DNA of 64,000 bases from Siphonodentalium dalli. Taxonomy: Eukaryota > Mollusca > Scaphopoda > Gadilida > Siphonodentaliidae. This document shows positions 46,998 through 57,972 of this stretch, one piece after another. Position 1 is the first letter of the stretch. Each line of letters begins with the position of its first letter. The stretch is taken from the NCBI GenBank assembly GCA_032622095.1, contig CP136061.1, positions 232,188,944 through 232,252,943 of the forward strand, read 5' to 3'. The notes below the pieces were generated by a model, which was given only the letters and a program-made list of their open reading frames with translations, was not told where the DNA came from and did no database searches. The translations under genes were made by a program, and so were the position numbers.

Positions 46998-47788
46998 GGG
47001 TGGATACACACCTGCATGTAATCTCTGTAATTATCGTGTATTTGGCGTTTTACATGGATCATACAGACACTGTAATATGTGTCCGCTGACAACCCAATCA
47101 TTGTCGACGTGTTGACCGCACTGAGTTTTAGTTTCAATTAAGTCGCAACGAAGAGAAACCGCTATTTTGGACCGAGTCGCCAGGCCACTTAAAATAATTG
47201 TTCGTGCGATAACTCATATGGTGGACTTTCTGTTCAAATAATTTCTAGTCATCTCTTGATATTTATAGCAGTGGTGGGTCCGTATGTCCCTGACGCAGGG
47301 GCTATATATATAGTCCCCAACTTGGGGCAATATGATCCCGAAAGCTATCATGCGGGGTGGATAACTCTGAGCCATTTCAAGGGGTGCTTTACACGATTTT
47401 CAATAAATTCTATGATAACAACGATTTAATATCGACAATATATAGAAAACTAAATTTTCAATGCCTGTTATTCAAGACATCACAGCACTATGTATGTTTG
47501 TTAAAATTTGTCGCTTCTGGTGTTCGTGCATTAATAGCATGCCAGATATAACACAGACTTGATTAATTTCGGCATCCGTGAGAGAAGACATGTTTTGGAC
47601 TGGCCTTAAATTTGCTGATAACAAACAGTTTAAATTGGCTTATCACTATACTCACTTGTCTGGCCTGTTAACAATGAACCGCTCGCGCGCAGGTGATCAC
47701 TGTTGTCAATTATTGGTGTGGCCATGTAAAATACATGTATTTTACATACAGCGTATTACAGAGATTACATGCAGGTGTGTATCCACCC
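46998..47788 (+). mobile_element. PIF/Harbinger-like non-autonomous element, copy 4 (shortest)
   Basis: GGGTGGATACACACCTGCAT starts at 46998 and its complement ends at 47788 (791 bp); orientation as copy 1. Flanks TAA and AAA. Next to the left end lies the 180 bp repeat whose second copy at 49566 lacks the insertion. Inside, from 47380 to about 47450, the sequence departs from copies 1 and 3 and instead matches the end of the TTAA element at 51375. Confidence 0.85.
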
Positions 47789-49565
47789 AAACACCCGATC
47801 GACCTTCTATATATACTTTCTGTGAAATTACGCATTTATGAGCCAGAGTAACGTGTTTAGCTGCAGATAGTGGGCACATGCTTAATCACTATACGCTCTC
47901 TAAATTCGAATAAATATTTTCAAACCAATGTTTAGTTATCTTCATTCTATCTGCATGTTTAATACCATACAAGATCTATTCGAGAATTTTAACAAACGAA
48001 ACTGGGGGGGGGGCCTGCAATCAGCCAATCACCACCATTCGCACGGCAAGGCATCTCGAACATAAACAAAAACATTGCGGTACTATATTTCGCTTGGTTT
48101 TGAATTCGCGCATTTTGAATTCGCGCACCTAGCTGCGCGAATTCAAAACTGACAACAATATTTTCCAAAAAGATTTGGATTTATTCTCAGAGATACTCAA
48201 TTGAAATAGTTAAAGACATCATTGGAATAAACTCGAAAAAAGTAAATCCACAGCCACATACCAGTCAGCTGACTTCAGAAAAAGCAACACTTGGCTGAGG
48301 GTTGTGTTGGCATAAATAATTCAGTCTGTTTGGTCATGGTGTCACTGCATGCAGCGTTGATAAAAAGGGGGCGTATACTTCCGTGCGCCTTCGGCCTGGC
48401 ACATGTATATTTCAACACCGTCGATGTTACCATAATTTGTTGCTTTGCATAGTTATGATTAATGATTTTTATGTTGGTCACCGGCATGTAATATATATCC
48501 GTATAAAACAGGTATAGTTGCCTATATTCAGTCCAGCCTTCCGTATAATGTATATAACTTATCAACATATACATCTGCTTTCCCCTGTGGTTCGCTATAA
48601 ACATCCCGGTGTCATATTTGTGTGAAATATAGGAAATTGGGACAATATATTATACACCGAATCTGATCATCTCGGTGATAAAATGTACGAAATTGGACAA
48701 ATTGCACTTACTCGTTTGACTACGACTAATGAATTATAATAACTTTTAATGGAATTACTTCATGCCGCCCAGTTTCTGGAAAAAAAATAGTTTTACCTAT
48801 AGTGAATTATTTTTGCGTTTGAGTGGGTATATTTCTAAAGAACATGCTTCGTCATCTTTTAATTAGTCTGAGTGATCCAGGCATGTGAAATCTATTAGTA
48901 AAAAATTTCTAAATTTCAGTGTAATTATACTGCCATTATTTTATAGTGAACAAAGCTCAACGCAGATGAAGGTGAGGTTTTAACATGTTCTTGATGTTTA
49001 TCAGCCAAGTCAAAATTACAATGATCGTACCTGATAAAAATTGTCGATGATTTCGTTTCCCAAAAGCAGTGGACGATAAAGAGCTTCTCAATATGGGTTT
49101 CGTTTATTACACTGGCAAGTTTGTATGGCATTTTTTCAGGCAATTTCTCAGACTATATATATGCCAGAATATGAACGGCAACATACGTATACATTGCATG
49201 TTTACCAAAGCTAACGACATGTGGAGTAAAATTTTGGTAGTTCCACATGTAACGGTGCTGTTAACACATTGCTTCAAAATACCTGTATGATTTATTCTTT
49301 CGAGATAAGTTCATGATATTTACTGGCAAATTTCGATACTAGTGGAACTAAATAGTTTTTACTTCTCTTACTAGCTGTGGTATAGATGCATTTTATAAGC
49401 ATTTATACATTCTGTTTCTGGTACATTGTATAGCTTTCTGTACCGAAATTCCTGCAAATGAATGCCTGGCAAATTTGCGAGTGTATGAACGTACCCTTAT
49501 GCTCGTTTGTTCTCGTGACCACACGACCCAGGTTGTCCAATATTTTGAGTAAATATGTTTATATT
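47789..49565. other. No gene recognised; hairpin at 48097-48149
   Basis: The hairpin pairs GTTTTGAATTCGCGCA (48097-48112) with TGCGCGAATTCAAAAC (48134-48149); a direct copy of the left arm (48113-48127) lies in between. A short G run is at 48004. ORFs at 48275-49290 have no domain signal. Confidence 0.4.
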
Positions 49566-49745
49566 ATATATGGAATTGAACGACAGTCAATCACTCATTG
49601 CATATATAGCTCATTATCGTTAGATATATATGCATGTAGAACATGATATGTAAAGCTTGGAATGTCCTGCGTATTAATTTCCTATAATATATACATGAAC
49701 AAACTGTATTTGACTTATTCTATATTCATGTAATCTATAACCCGC
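49566..49745. repeat. Direct repeat, right copy without insertion
   Basis: Matches 46818-46997 with small differences (CTCATTGCATATATAGCTCA versus CTAATTGCCACC). It continues into TATAACCCGCGACC where the left copy has the Harbinger-like element followed by AAACACCCGATCGACC, so it may represent the empty site. Confidence 0.7.
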
Positions 49746-49820
49746 GACCTAGCTATAACAAGCCAACTGGAATTTTTAACAAAGTTGGGGAGACAAATCC
49801 CCATCACCACGTCCCGCTAA

Positions 49821-49933
49821 TGGACTCTCGGGATATTGAACCCTCGGACTGTCGCACCCCGGATTATCGTACATTTGAACCATCATACTATTGAATCCTC
49901 GGACCACTGAACCCTTTGACCATTGAACTCTGG
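49821..49933. repeat. Degenerate ~16 bp tandem array (CGGACTATTGAACCCT-type)
   Basis: Successive units vary around GGACTxTxGxACCCTC, for example GGATATTGAACCCTC, GGACCACTGAACCCTT and GACCATTGAACTCTG. Same unit as the inverted array at 56127-56352, here in one orientation and more decayed. Confidence 0.65.
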
Positions 49934-50539
49934 GAGTGGATCGGACCAGCGCGGTGTACGACCTGTAATCGAACAATCTGTTCCCACCCTGGCGCTATAT
50001 CGGATATGTCGAAAAGTTTCTGGGTATATACAGTCCCGACACAACAATGTTTTAATTAACATCCCACCCACCAACTAATAATGTGCTCCTTTTGGTTGAT
50101 AGGAGTGGGACTTCCACTACAACCCTGTTTTTTGGGAGGGGGACTTCATGTCCAGAAACTCTGTTCGAACCCTCGCAATGCAAGAATCGTCCTCGATATA
50201 CTACGTGACCACCCTATATATATACATGTACATGTTGTGTTGCATACACTGTGTCTATTAGTTCATAATTGGCAATGATTGTGAAAACAAGTTTGACATT
50301 CACACATTCATACAGCGTCACTTTAATTGAAACTGAACACAATTCTGTCAACTTTAGACTAGCAACGTCATAATTATGACGACATGTCCTCGGACTATTG
50401 ATTTGATTCACATTAAAATCAAATTTTCGACCTGCATATATGTGGATTTCACTGAAACATTATACGGACCTCAATTTAATGTGAAATAATCTAGTATAGG
50501 CCGATCATGCTTTTGCTGACTGCTTAAGTGCCCGCGTCC
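49934..50539. other. No feature recognised
   Basis: Contains GTTCGAACCC near 50161 but no tRNA fold. No gene seen. Confidence 0.3.
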
Positions 50540-50656
50540 CCTGACTTCCAGGGTTCGACGGTTCGTTGGCTCGGGCAACTTCGGGGGTTCATGCATTAAC
50601 TTAACGAACGCCTGAAATTGCCCGAGCCAACGACCTGTCGAACCCGGGAAGTCAGG
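50540..50656. repeat. Small palindromic (MITE-like) element, 39 bp arms
   Basis: CCTGACTTCCAGGGTTCGAC to TCGGGCAA (50540-50578) pairs with 50618-50656 with about four mismatches; 39 bp spacer. Target duplication not clear. Confidence 0.75.
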
Positions 50657-51153
50657 CAACGAGCGTACCTCTGTTTTCAAGGGCGGGAACCCATCGAACC
50701 CTAGCTGGCTACGCCCATGGTCACGTGATTGACTATACCCTACGATTTGCACGTAAACACGACTACAGTTCCTTCGCAAGTGGAGGTAACAAAGGATACA
50801 CTACGATTTCGCAGCTGAGATCAAACAGTACTTGATATTCATTTATGCTCACGAGTCACGATCTTGCACTGAGTGTGCTCAGTCCAAATATTGATTACTA
50901 TCCACTTACGATTAAATCGTGGTCGTCTGAACGTTTGCTAAGTTACCCATGCAGGATCAATGTGGTCCAAAATGTTGTGTCGGAAATCTGTATATGTGTA
51001 CCCGGTATACATACATGTATATACCCAATACATTTCGATAGAAGTATGATATAAAAAGAATATGTATTTAGTGCGAAATTAGATGCATTTATATAACCAG
51101 CTCCAGGTTGACCACGATGGATATATAGACAGAACACAACGCGCATCTTAATC
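50657..51153. other. No feature recognised
   Basis: No gene, repeat or RNA signal that I can support. Confidence 0.3.
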
Positions 51154-51265
51154 TCGAATATTTTATCGAATGAGTTGCGGATGGCGCAAGGATATATTTC
51201 GCGAGAGCGTAGCTCGGGGGAATGTAACTATGCGCCGTTCGCAACGAGTTCGATAAAATATTCGA
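51154..51265. repeat. Small palindromic element, ~35 bp arms
   Basis: TCGAATATTTTATCGAATGA and on to GGCGCA (to 51186) pairs with TGCGCC...TTCGATAAAATATTCGA (51231-51265), with a few mismatches and a ~45 bp loop. Confidence 0.8.
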
Positions 51266-51374
51266 TATTATGATTCAAGCTGTGTTCTGTATTTATTATA
51301 CACCGTTGTGTCAGATGAGTTCAATTCATCACTGCCACATTCCTTGGTAATAAAGCCATCTTTATTGCGTTTAA

Positions 51375-51966
51375 AGGGGTACTGTACGCCATTTTCATTA
51401 AATTTCCGGTGATAACAACGATCTAATATCGATAATATATAGAAACATAAGTAATTTGAGTCGTAGATGTATTCTGTAAACGCTCAGGTTAATAGGCTAT
51501 CTTAAAATTTAATAATTTAAAAGTTAATAATTTGATATAAATTGAATTTATGACTGGAGCCATAAAATGGCGTCGACTAAATTACGAATTTCCGTGTACA
51601 CGAAGTAATCAAATAAAGTAATTGAGGGATACTGGATTGTTAAACCGATCGCACACACGATCGTTTAAAATTATGATGATATGGGGAGAAAACTCAAGCT
51701 ACTCACTGACTAGTGACGATACAATAACTTAAATGAGAATATGGGACTAGTATGCATATAATATAACTTTAATTTGATTCATTTGGTTGAAAACTGTACA
51801 AAAATTACTCGACAACGACAATTTGTATTTTTGCATTCCGGTAAATTTGCCATCCGTAACACTACTTCGTACTCAACAGACTTTCAAATAATGGAAAAAG
51901 TGTTACCTTATTCTCCGACTCGGAGACTATAGAAACCAACAACAACATGTTGGGTACAGTATCCCT
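51375..51966. mobile_element. MITE with TTAA target duplication (Kolobok/piggyBac-like)
   Basis: The left end AGGGGTACTGTACGCC (51375) and right end GTACAGTATCCCT (to 51966) are imperfect inverted repeats. TTAA is present on both sides (51371-51374 and 51967-51970). TTAA specificity is known for piggyBac and Kolobok; the AGGG start is more like Kolobok. 592 bp, no ORF. Its first ~75 bp are also found inside Harbinger-like copy 4. Confidence 0.75.
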
Positions 51967-51984
51967 TTAAGTTTCATGACCCTT

Positions 51985-52100
51985 ATGAAAAATACAATAG
52001 TATTACCATATACTATGTTATACTGTGGTAGCACTATGGTATACCATATTACATTATTATAAATATAGTATAACTATAGTATAACTATAGTATATTATTA
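51985..52100. repeat. ACTATAGTATA-rich palindromic simple repeats (also 52460-52620)
   Basis: Imperfect tandem copies of ACTATAGTATA and relatives (CTATAGTATA, TACTATAGT). The same word class returns at 52475-52625, 55170-55400, 55685-55765 and 56035-56095, so it forms a local family on both sides of the 52774 element. Confidence 0.6.
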
Positions 52101-52633
52101 TCCATCCCTTAACTAAAACTATTTCCGATTGGGCAAAAGCCGCCACGTGATAATCCGGGGAAAAGTCATATTGGACTCCCGAATGTCATATTGGACTCCC
52201 AAGTGTGCAATATCACTTTTTTTATCGGGACTCTGTGACCACACGAATTAACTATTGCGAAATGAATCGATGAAATTGTGATGCGCGCGCAACACTGGTG
52301 GATTTTCATTTCCGTGTTTACTGTTCCAAATCATGCTTTCTGATGATCAATAGAGAATTAAGTGCCGACAAATACCAAAAATAACCACTGCGTGTCTCGT
52401 GTAATATGACTTTTCACCACAACCTGGACTCGTACAAGAAAAACACTTACTGAACACAACATTGTATAATAACTTTATAGTATAGTACAGTAGGAAATAC
52501 TATGCATCAATCATGGTACTCCTGTAACTTTTACTGTAGTATATGTTGTGGTAACATAATATCGCATGGTATGATGGTATACCATACTACACTACAGTAT
52601 AACTATAGGATAGTAGAGTACAATATTATAAGC

Positions 52634-52771
52634 TAAGGGACGCTTAGTGGTCGGATATGGTGTCATGTGAGTATAAGTGAGATTAATATTAGGCGAGGCC
52701 GTAGGCCGAGTCTAATATTGATCTCGCTGCGCCTTACGTGACACCATATCGACCACTAAGCGTCCCTTAAC
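52634..52771. mobile_element. Small palindromic MITE, TA flanks
   Basis: AGGGACGCTTAGTGGTCG with ATATGGTGTCA at the left pairs with TGACACCATAT, CGACCACTAAGCGTCCCT at the right. The centre is a second palindrome, AGGCCGTAGGCC-type between AATATTA and CTAATATT. Flanking TA at both ends. It directly abuts the 52774 element. Confidence 0.75.
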
Positions 52772-53364
52772 TATGGGGCGCCGTTCCTCTATTTATCCCC
52801 TATTTAGAGATATCTCCAATTCATTAAGAGATATCTCCAATTGCCAAGGAGATATCTCCAATTGCCAATCGCGAGGAGATATCTCTAAATCACTAGGAGA
52901 TATCTCTTAATTCACGAGGAGATATCTCTTAGACATTTGGATATATCTCTTAATGGAGATATCTCTTCGTGATAGAGGAAATATCTCTTATTCATTTTCG
53001 GGTCAGAGATAATTAAGAATTTCTCCACAGCAAGTGTTTTTTTTTGGTCAGCCATTATTTGTTGAGAGAACATTTTATGGGTTTAGTTCGTTATGACAGA
53101 AGGCAGAAAACACGCTATTTTGGAGCACGTGCAACAGACCCTGTTCAATGGACAAAAGGGGGGAAATGGCTGAAACCTGAAATTAGGGTTCAGGCCCATA
53201 AAATCCTAACTTGGGCACTTTAAAAAACAATCAACCGGCACCTGCCGGCACCATGGCATTCCTTATCGAAAAGTACCATAGAAACCATTCTAAATATAAA
53301 GTGAATACCATTTCCTATAAAAAGCAAATTTCTGAGACCGACAATTAACGACCAATAAAACCAA

Positions 53365-53501
53365 AGTTACTGGACATAACGTCCCAAAAATAAGATTTTA
53401 TCGAATTTATAAATCGGTATCCTAATATAAAGAATATTAAATTAGGATACCGATCTATAAATTCGATTAAAACCTTATTTTTGGACTTTATTCCAGTAAC
53501 T
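53365..53501. repeat. Hairpin with ~60 bp arms
   Basis: AGTTACTGGACATAACGTCC...AAAAATAAG...TCGAATTTATAAATCGGTAT and CCTAAT pairs with the segment ending CCAGTAACT at 53501. Loop of about 15 nt around 53426-53440. Confidence 0.85.
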
Positions 53502-53535
53502 GTGATTCGGCGTCTCCGATAACCTAGGCCCTGCT

Positions 53536-53722
53536 CACAGGGGCCTGTAACGCGCTCCGCTGTCCGCCCCCCTTTTGCACTGCCCATATACGCCGCTCTA
53601 TATACGCGCTTTCATCGCGTTAATGGAACATTATATAGACGCGAAGAAGGCGCGCATATAGAGTGGCGTATATGGGCAGTGCAAAAGGGGGCGGACAGCG
53701 GAGCGCGTTACAGGCCCCTGTG
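53536..53722. repeat. GC-rich hairpin with ~75 bp arms
   Basis: CACAGGGGCCTGTAACGCGC, then TCCGCTGTCCGCCCCC, TGCACTGCCCATATACGCC and CTCTATATACGCGC pair with the complementary series ending CAGGCCCCTGTG at 53722. Loop about 35 nt. Composition is strikingly more GC-rich than the surroundings. Confidence 0.85.
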
Positions 53723-54924
53723 GCCCTGATGGCCTGTAGTGCACTGGACACCATCTCTGAGACACAGCCACTTTGTCTATAAAAGTGTGACTTTCACTTT
53801 CGTTTCATATTTTCCCATTTTTCTAAAGGTCACAGAATAATATGTATACTATCTGAAACAGGCCCCCTCTTCGGGAGTCTTTATTCGGTGTCGGAGGGGG
53901 CTGCGGACCCTGCACAAAGGGAACTCTGTGTATTAGGGGCATGTGACGCACATATCTAACAGACATAATTATCCTACTCTTTTTAATATTTTTGATCATA
54001 TTATTATGCTACTTCAATATATCCTCGGGGAAATAGGTTCATATTGGACCTAAATATTGACATTTGTTTATGTTAGCTTATTTGGTTCTGATATAAGCCC
54101 ATAGTAGACTTTTACCCATTTATTCTGTTGGATGGCACAGTCTACATTGAAAACCCATCTGCATAAAGAGCGTGAATCTGGTGCTGAAATAGGGCCAATG
54201 TGAGCGTATTTGTTTGTTTTTTGTTAATTATTTAATTACATTTTTTAGAATAATAATTTTGAAAAAATAATGCCGTTATTACCTCTGCCATGGTATCCCG
54301 AGTCACAACACCAAATTTCGTTTAAATCGGTCAGGGGGTCTTTGAGAAAAATCCGAAGACAGACAGGTCCTGTACTACTCTTTTATATATATGGATGAAT
54401 AATCTGTGCAAGTGTATTGAGGGATCCTTTATTTTAAGCCTGGTCCAGCTGGGTCCAGTGAAAACGGCCAAATTGGAGGTATCTCTTAGTGATCGAGGAG
54501 ATATCTCTTAATTCAGCAGTATTAAGAGATATCTCCAAATGACTAAGAGATATATCCTCGCGAATTAAGAGATATATCTAAATCACTAAGAGATATCTCC
54601 TCGCGAATTAGGAGATATCTCTAAATAATGCCACTAAGAGATATCTCCTCGTGAATTAAGATATATCTGCTAATGAATTGGAGATATCTCTTAATTCACG
54701 AGGAGATATCTCTTAGTCATTTGGAGATATCTCTTAATTGAACGAAGAGATATCTCCTCGGACATGTCGATTAAGAGATATCTCTAAATTGCTAGCAGAT
54801 ATCTCTTGATTCGCGAGGAGATATCTCTAAATCACTAGGAGATATCTCTTAATTTACGAGGAGATATCTCTTAGCCACGAGGAGATATCTGCAAATAGGG
54901 GATAAATAGAGGAACGGCGCCCCA

Positions 54925-56100
54925 TACGTAACGTATTTACTATGTCAGTGGTCAAAATCCAGCATAACAGATATCCCATTTCTTGGCGCCAAAATACACC
55001 AAAAAATATTCCCCAGGCCACAGAGTTTCTGAAAACAAGATGATGGATAAGCACCTAATATTGATTTCATATGGGGTTACTGACCTGATATGGGTTCATA
55101 TACCGTCACTATTTATCGACGCTAATTGGCTAGTCGCAAGAGCTGACATAATAAGAAATAATATGCAGCAATCATAGTTCTCCTGAGACTTTTACTAGAG
55201 TATGTTGTGGCAATACTATAGTATCCCGTGGTATACCGTAGTACACTACAGTATAACTATAGTATACTGTAATACAACTATACATACAACAATACAGTAT
55301 GAAATATATACCCCTGGAACTTTACTATATTATATTGCGGGTATTACAATAGCATATCATAATATTACCATAGAATGCCACGAAACATGTAACTTTAATA
55401 CACTGTAGTAATAGATAAGTACTTATCAGCTAGTGTGCCATGCATTCAATTTTTACATGGCTTATTTTGGTTGTGAACTTACATTTTCATTATAACTTCC
55501 TTGTGGAATATCAAACAAGTAGGATTAAATATTTTATTCAATAGAAAAAGACAAAAAGTCAACATTTTCATATAAACAAATCCCTCTTTTATAATTGTAA
55601 AAGTGATGCTGAGCACCAAGGCAACTTTTTTGAAGAGATATCGTTCTTAGTTATCTTGGGACATTCGAATCGGAACCCAAAACATCACATAGTATTACTA
55701 TAGTAACAATATAGTACTGATAAGTGTCACTGTAATTTTACCATAGTTAAACTATGATAATGAGCGATAACTCTATTTCACAGTAGCCCCTTACGAAGCT
55801 GATGCGTTTACTGTCTCTTTTTGCGAGAAGAAAATCATGTTTCAATTGTTAATCAGTGCAAAAATTATTAAGTGCCTGTTGTTATTCTAAAATTAACAGA
55901 ATGTGGCAAGACTAGTGTTGTAACTAAGTCACTTAAGTCAAGCAGTTTTTCACACCTTATATGTAATCACATCTGCCATTCGTGACCTCCACTGCATTGT
56001 TTGTCTCAAATGTGAGGCTTCTAAAAGCTACCATCGATAAGTATTACTATAGTTTTACCATAGTAACGCTATAGTTTTACTATACAAATGTAGTGGCAAT
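54925..56100. repeat. ACTATAGTAT-rich stretch, otherwise unrecognised
   Basis: Words of the ACTATAGTAT / CCATAGTAAC type cluster at 55170-55400, 55685-55765 and 56035-56095. No coding signal. Confidence 0.5.
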
Positions 56101-56126
56101 AGTCTAAAGCGGCACAGACTGAGGGT

Positions 56127-56352
56127 CAATAGTCCGTGGGTTCGATAGTCCGAGTGTTCAAAAGTCCGAGTGTTCAAAAGTACGAGGGTTCGATAGTCCG
56201 AGGGTCCTATAGAAGGGGTAGTGATGGTTTGGGTCACACTCCCAACGGACTATTGAACCCTCGGACTACTGAACTCTCGGACTATTGAACCGCCGGACTA
56301 TTGAACTCTCGAACTATCGAACACTCAGACTATTGAACCCTCGGACTATTGT
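56127..56352. repeat. Inverted pair of 16 bp tandem arrays (CGGACTATTGAACCCT)
   Basis: Right array (56245-56352): CGGACTATTGAACCCT, CGGACTACTGAACTCT, CGGACTATTGAACCGC, CGGACTATTGAACTCT, CGAACTATCGAACACT, CAGACTATTGAACCCT and a terminal partial unit, all exactly 16 bp apart. Left array (about 56127-56211) is the reverse complement unit repeated about five times, such as AGTCCGAGTGTTCAAA. A ~33 bp spacer separates them. The outer flanks CAATAGTCTAAAGCGGCACA (56098) and ACTATTGTGTCCGCTCT (56345) are also loosely inverted, so the whole may be a small mobile element with tandem-repeat arms. Confidence 0.85.
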
Positions 56353-57132
56353 GTCCGCTCTGATCCTGTAGACTTTACTCAAGCGACTAGTTGTGATATC
56401 TTATTGTTTGCAGATGTCACCAAATGAAAGCAGAATTGAATATTTTCAAACGCTCTTTAATTATACCATATCATGGAAATCGTAACCATTGACGTTCCTT
56501 ATTCTTTCAACCTAGACGAATCCCGAGTTTTTATTTTGAAGTGCTAAATTTATGACTGCAATATATACGACTGTCTGAGACACAGAAAGTCAGCGTGCAG
56601 GTACGTGTATTCAAGTATTTATCGACTCCCGATCCGACAGTGCAAGTATAATTCCTTTTGAGGGGGCGAGTTCGTCGTTAGACGTTTCTAAGATTCATTT
56701 GCTTCTGAAATTGTGGTCATAAGAATGGCTGCATGTAAGTGAATGTTGATTTGTTAGGATCTCCGAACTTAGAACTCTCTATTTTTTTCACACAATTCGC
56801 AAGCACGGCCATTTTCAAATTGAACGGGTTGAACCGCACGCATAAATATATAAATATCAATGGTTCTGAAACAACAAGCGCGAATAGAAATTACAGCTGT
56901 GTGGACAGAAAATGGCAACTATGTGAGAGCATTAGAAAGCTGAATTTAAAGTGATGTGGAACACTCAGCTGGTGTGTTCCCAACTTTTACTCCTTCGATC
57001 CGTCCTGATGGACAACTTTTGATGTTGCTATCACCGTTATGTATATACAGGTTTCATTCATCTGATTATTGCTGTACATACGATGACAATTCTAAAAGAG
57101 ACTGTGTCGATTGTGCATGGCTAGTTACAACA
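56353..57132. other. No gene recognised
   Basis: ATGGCTGCATGTAAGT at 56724 looks like a start codon followed by a donor site, but nothing supports an exon. ORFs at 56739-57174 lack motifs. Confidence 0.3.
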
Positions 57133-57833
57133 CTAGAGAGGGCTATTCATGATTCTGTGTCTTGCAGTGTGTAGACAGTATATCATCTTCTTGGATATTG
57201 CTTCAGCTGCTGTGCAGTATTCTTCAGTAGATGCAAAACCACTGGAATCGATGATAATTTGAATTTGGTTCTGATCAGACAGGTTGTGGAAGTTGGTATT
57301 GAGTAGTTGAGATGTTACTTCTGTTAGTGATGGTATGAACTTGGATCTTATTGGTTCTAATATTGGGCAGTGTAGCAAAAAATGTTCCCTGGTTTCAACA
57401 TCATCTTCGTCACATAATTGGCAGATACCGTTGGAGTTTTGGATGTGAAATTTATGCCTATGGTATTGGAGCATATATGTATCGGTGGCCAATTTCAGCT
57501 TCAGAATGGTCTTCTGTAGTTCGACTGTCGATGTTCTTTTGATATTTAGAGTTTTATGAGGTGTGCCAGGTTGATATGAATCAGTGTTGAGGTAGCGAAG
57601 ACTCTTGGCTGTCTTTGTGTCGGTTGAAATAAAGACTCGAGCTTCCAGTACTGGATGATTGTTTTCTTCATCATATTTTTCCATACATGTCCTGTATATG
57701 GTTGAGTTATGAGGTCAAGTGGAGCCGGGAGTTGATAATTTAATAATATCTTCTTGATATCGACGAACCAGCTGCTGCTGTTCATATCTTTCATCAGTGG
57801 TTGTCGATATACGGCTAACTGTTTTCTATGCAT
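57133..57833 (-). pseudogene. LINE ORF2 C-terminal region (CCHC-like)
   Basis: Minus strand. 57833-57546 contains SSSWFVDIKKILLNYQLP and HVWKNMMKKTIIQYWKLE. After a shift near 57650 the ORF 57684-57133 continues with SLRYLNTD, LKLKLATDTYMLQYHRHKF, then NGICQLCDEDDVETREHFLL and HCPILEPIRSKFIPSL. The C-x2-C-x8-H-x4-C finger near residues 95-110 is typical of the C-terminus of CR1/Jockey-like ORF2. The stop at 57133 is a natural-looking end. This is the 3' end of the LINE remnant running to 61546; a direct duplication (57973-58527) lies between it and the next LINE block. Confidence 0.8.
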
Positions 57834-57972
57834 TTGTTTCTTGTAGGCAGATGTTATTCACGCCCATCGGGGTGTATATTGGTGGGGAAATTTTAGATCG
57901 CCGTCCGTCGCCGAATGCGCCGTGTGTCTGTGGAGCTTTGATAAATAGATAATTGGTTTTTCCTTTTTCCGG

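Larger units (their letters stand above)
52774..54924. mobile_element. 2.15 kb element with GAGATATCTC palindrome arrays at both ends
   Basis: The ends TGGGGCGCCGTTCCTCTATT...CCCTATTT and the complement form ~31 bp terminal inverted repeats (52774 and 54924), flanked by TA on both sides. Just inside each end is an array of the 10 bp palindrome GAGATATCTC: about seven exact copies at 52805-52995 and about thirteen at 54478-54890, plus one-base variants. Linkers are short (AATTGCCA, TAATTCACGAG, TAAATCACTAG, CTCGCGAATTA) and are themselves used in both orientations. The interior holds two long hairpins (53365-53501, 53536-53722) and no recognised transposase. Superfamily unknown. Confidence 0.8.

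Noticed and set aside
50150-50190. tRNA-like B box (GTTCGAACCC)
   Set aside because: No A box, anticodon stem or acceptor pairing can be built around it.
56127-56352. CRISPR-like array
   Set aside because: Units are contiguous 16 bp repeats without spacers, in inverted orientation, in an animal-type sequence.
56724-56740. ATGGCTGCATGTAAGT as a first exon
   Set aside because: Only ten coding bases before the donor and no further exon evidence.
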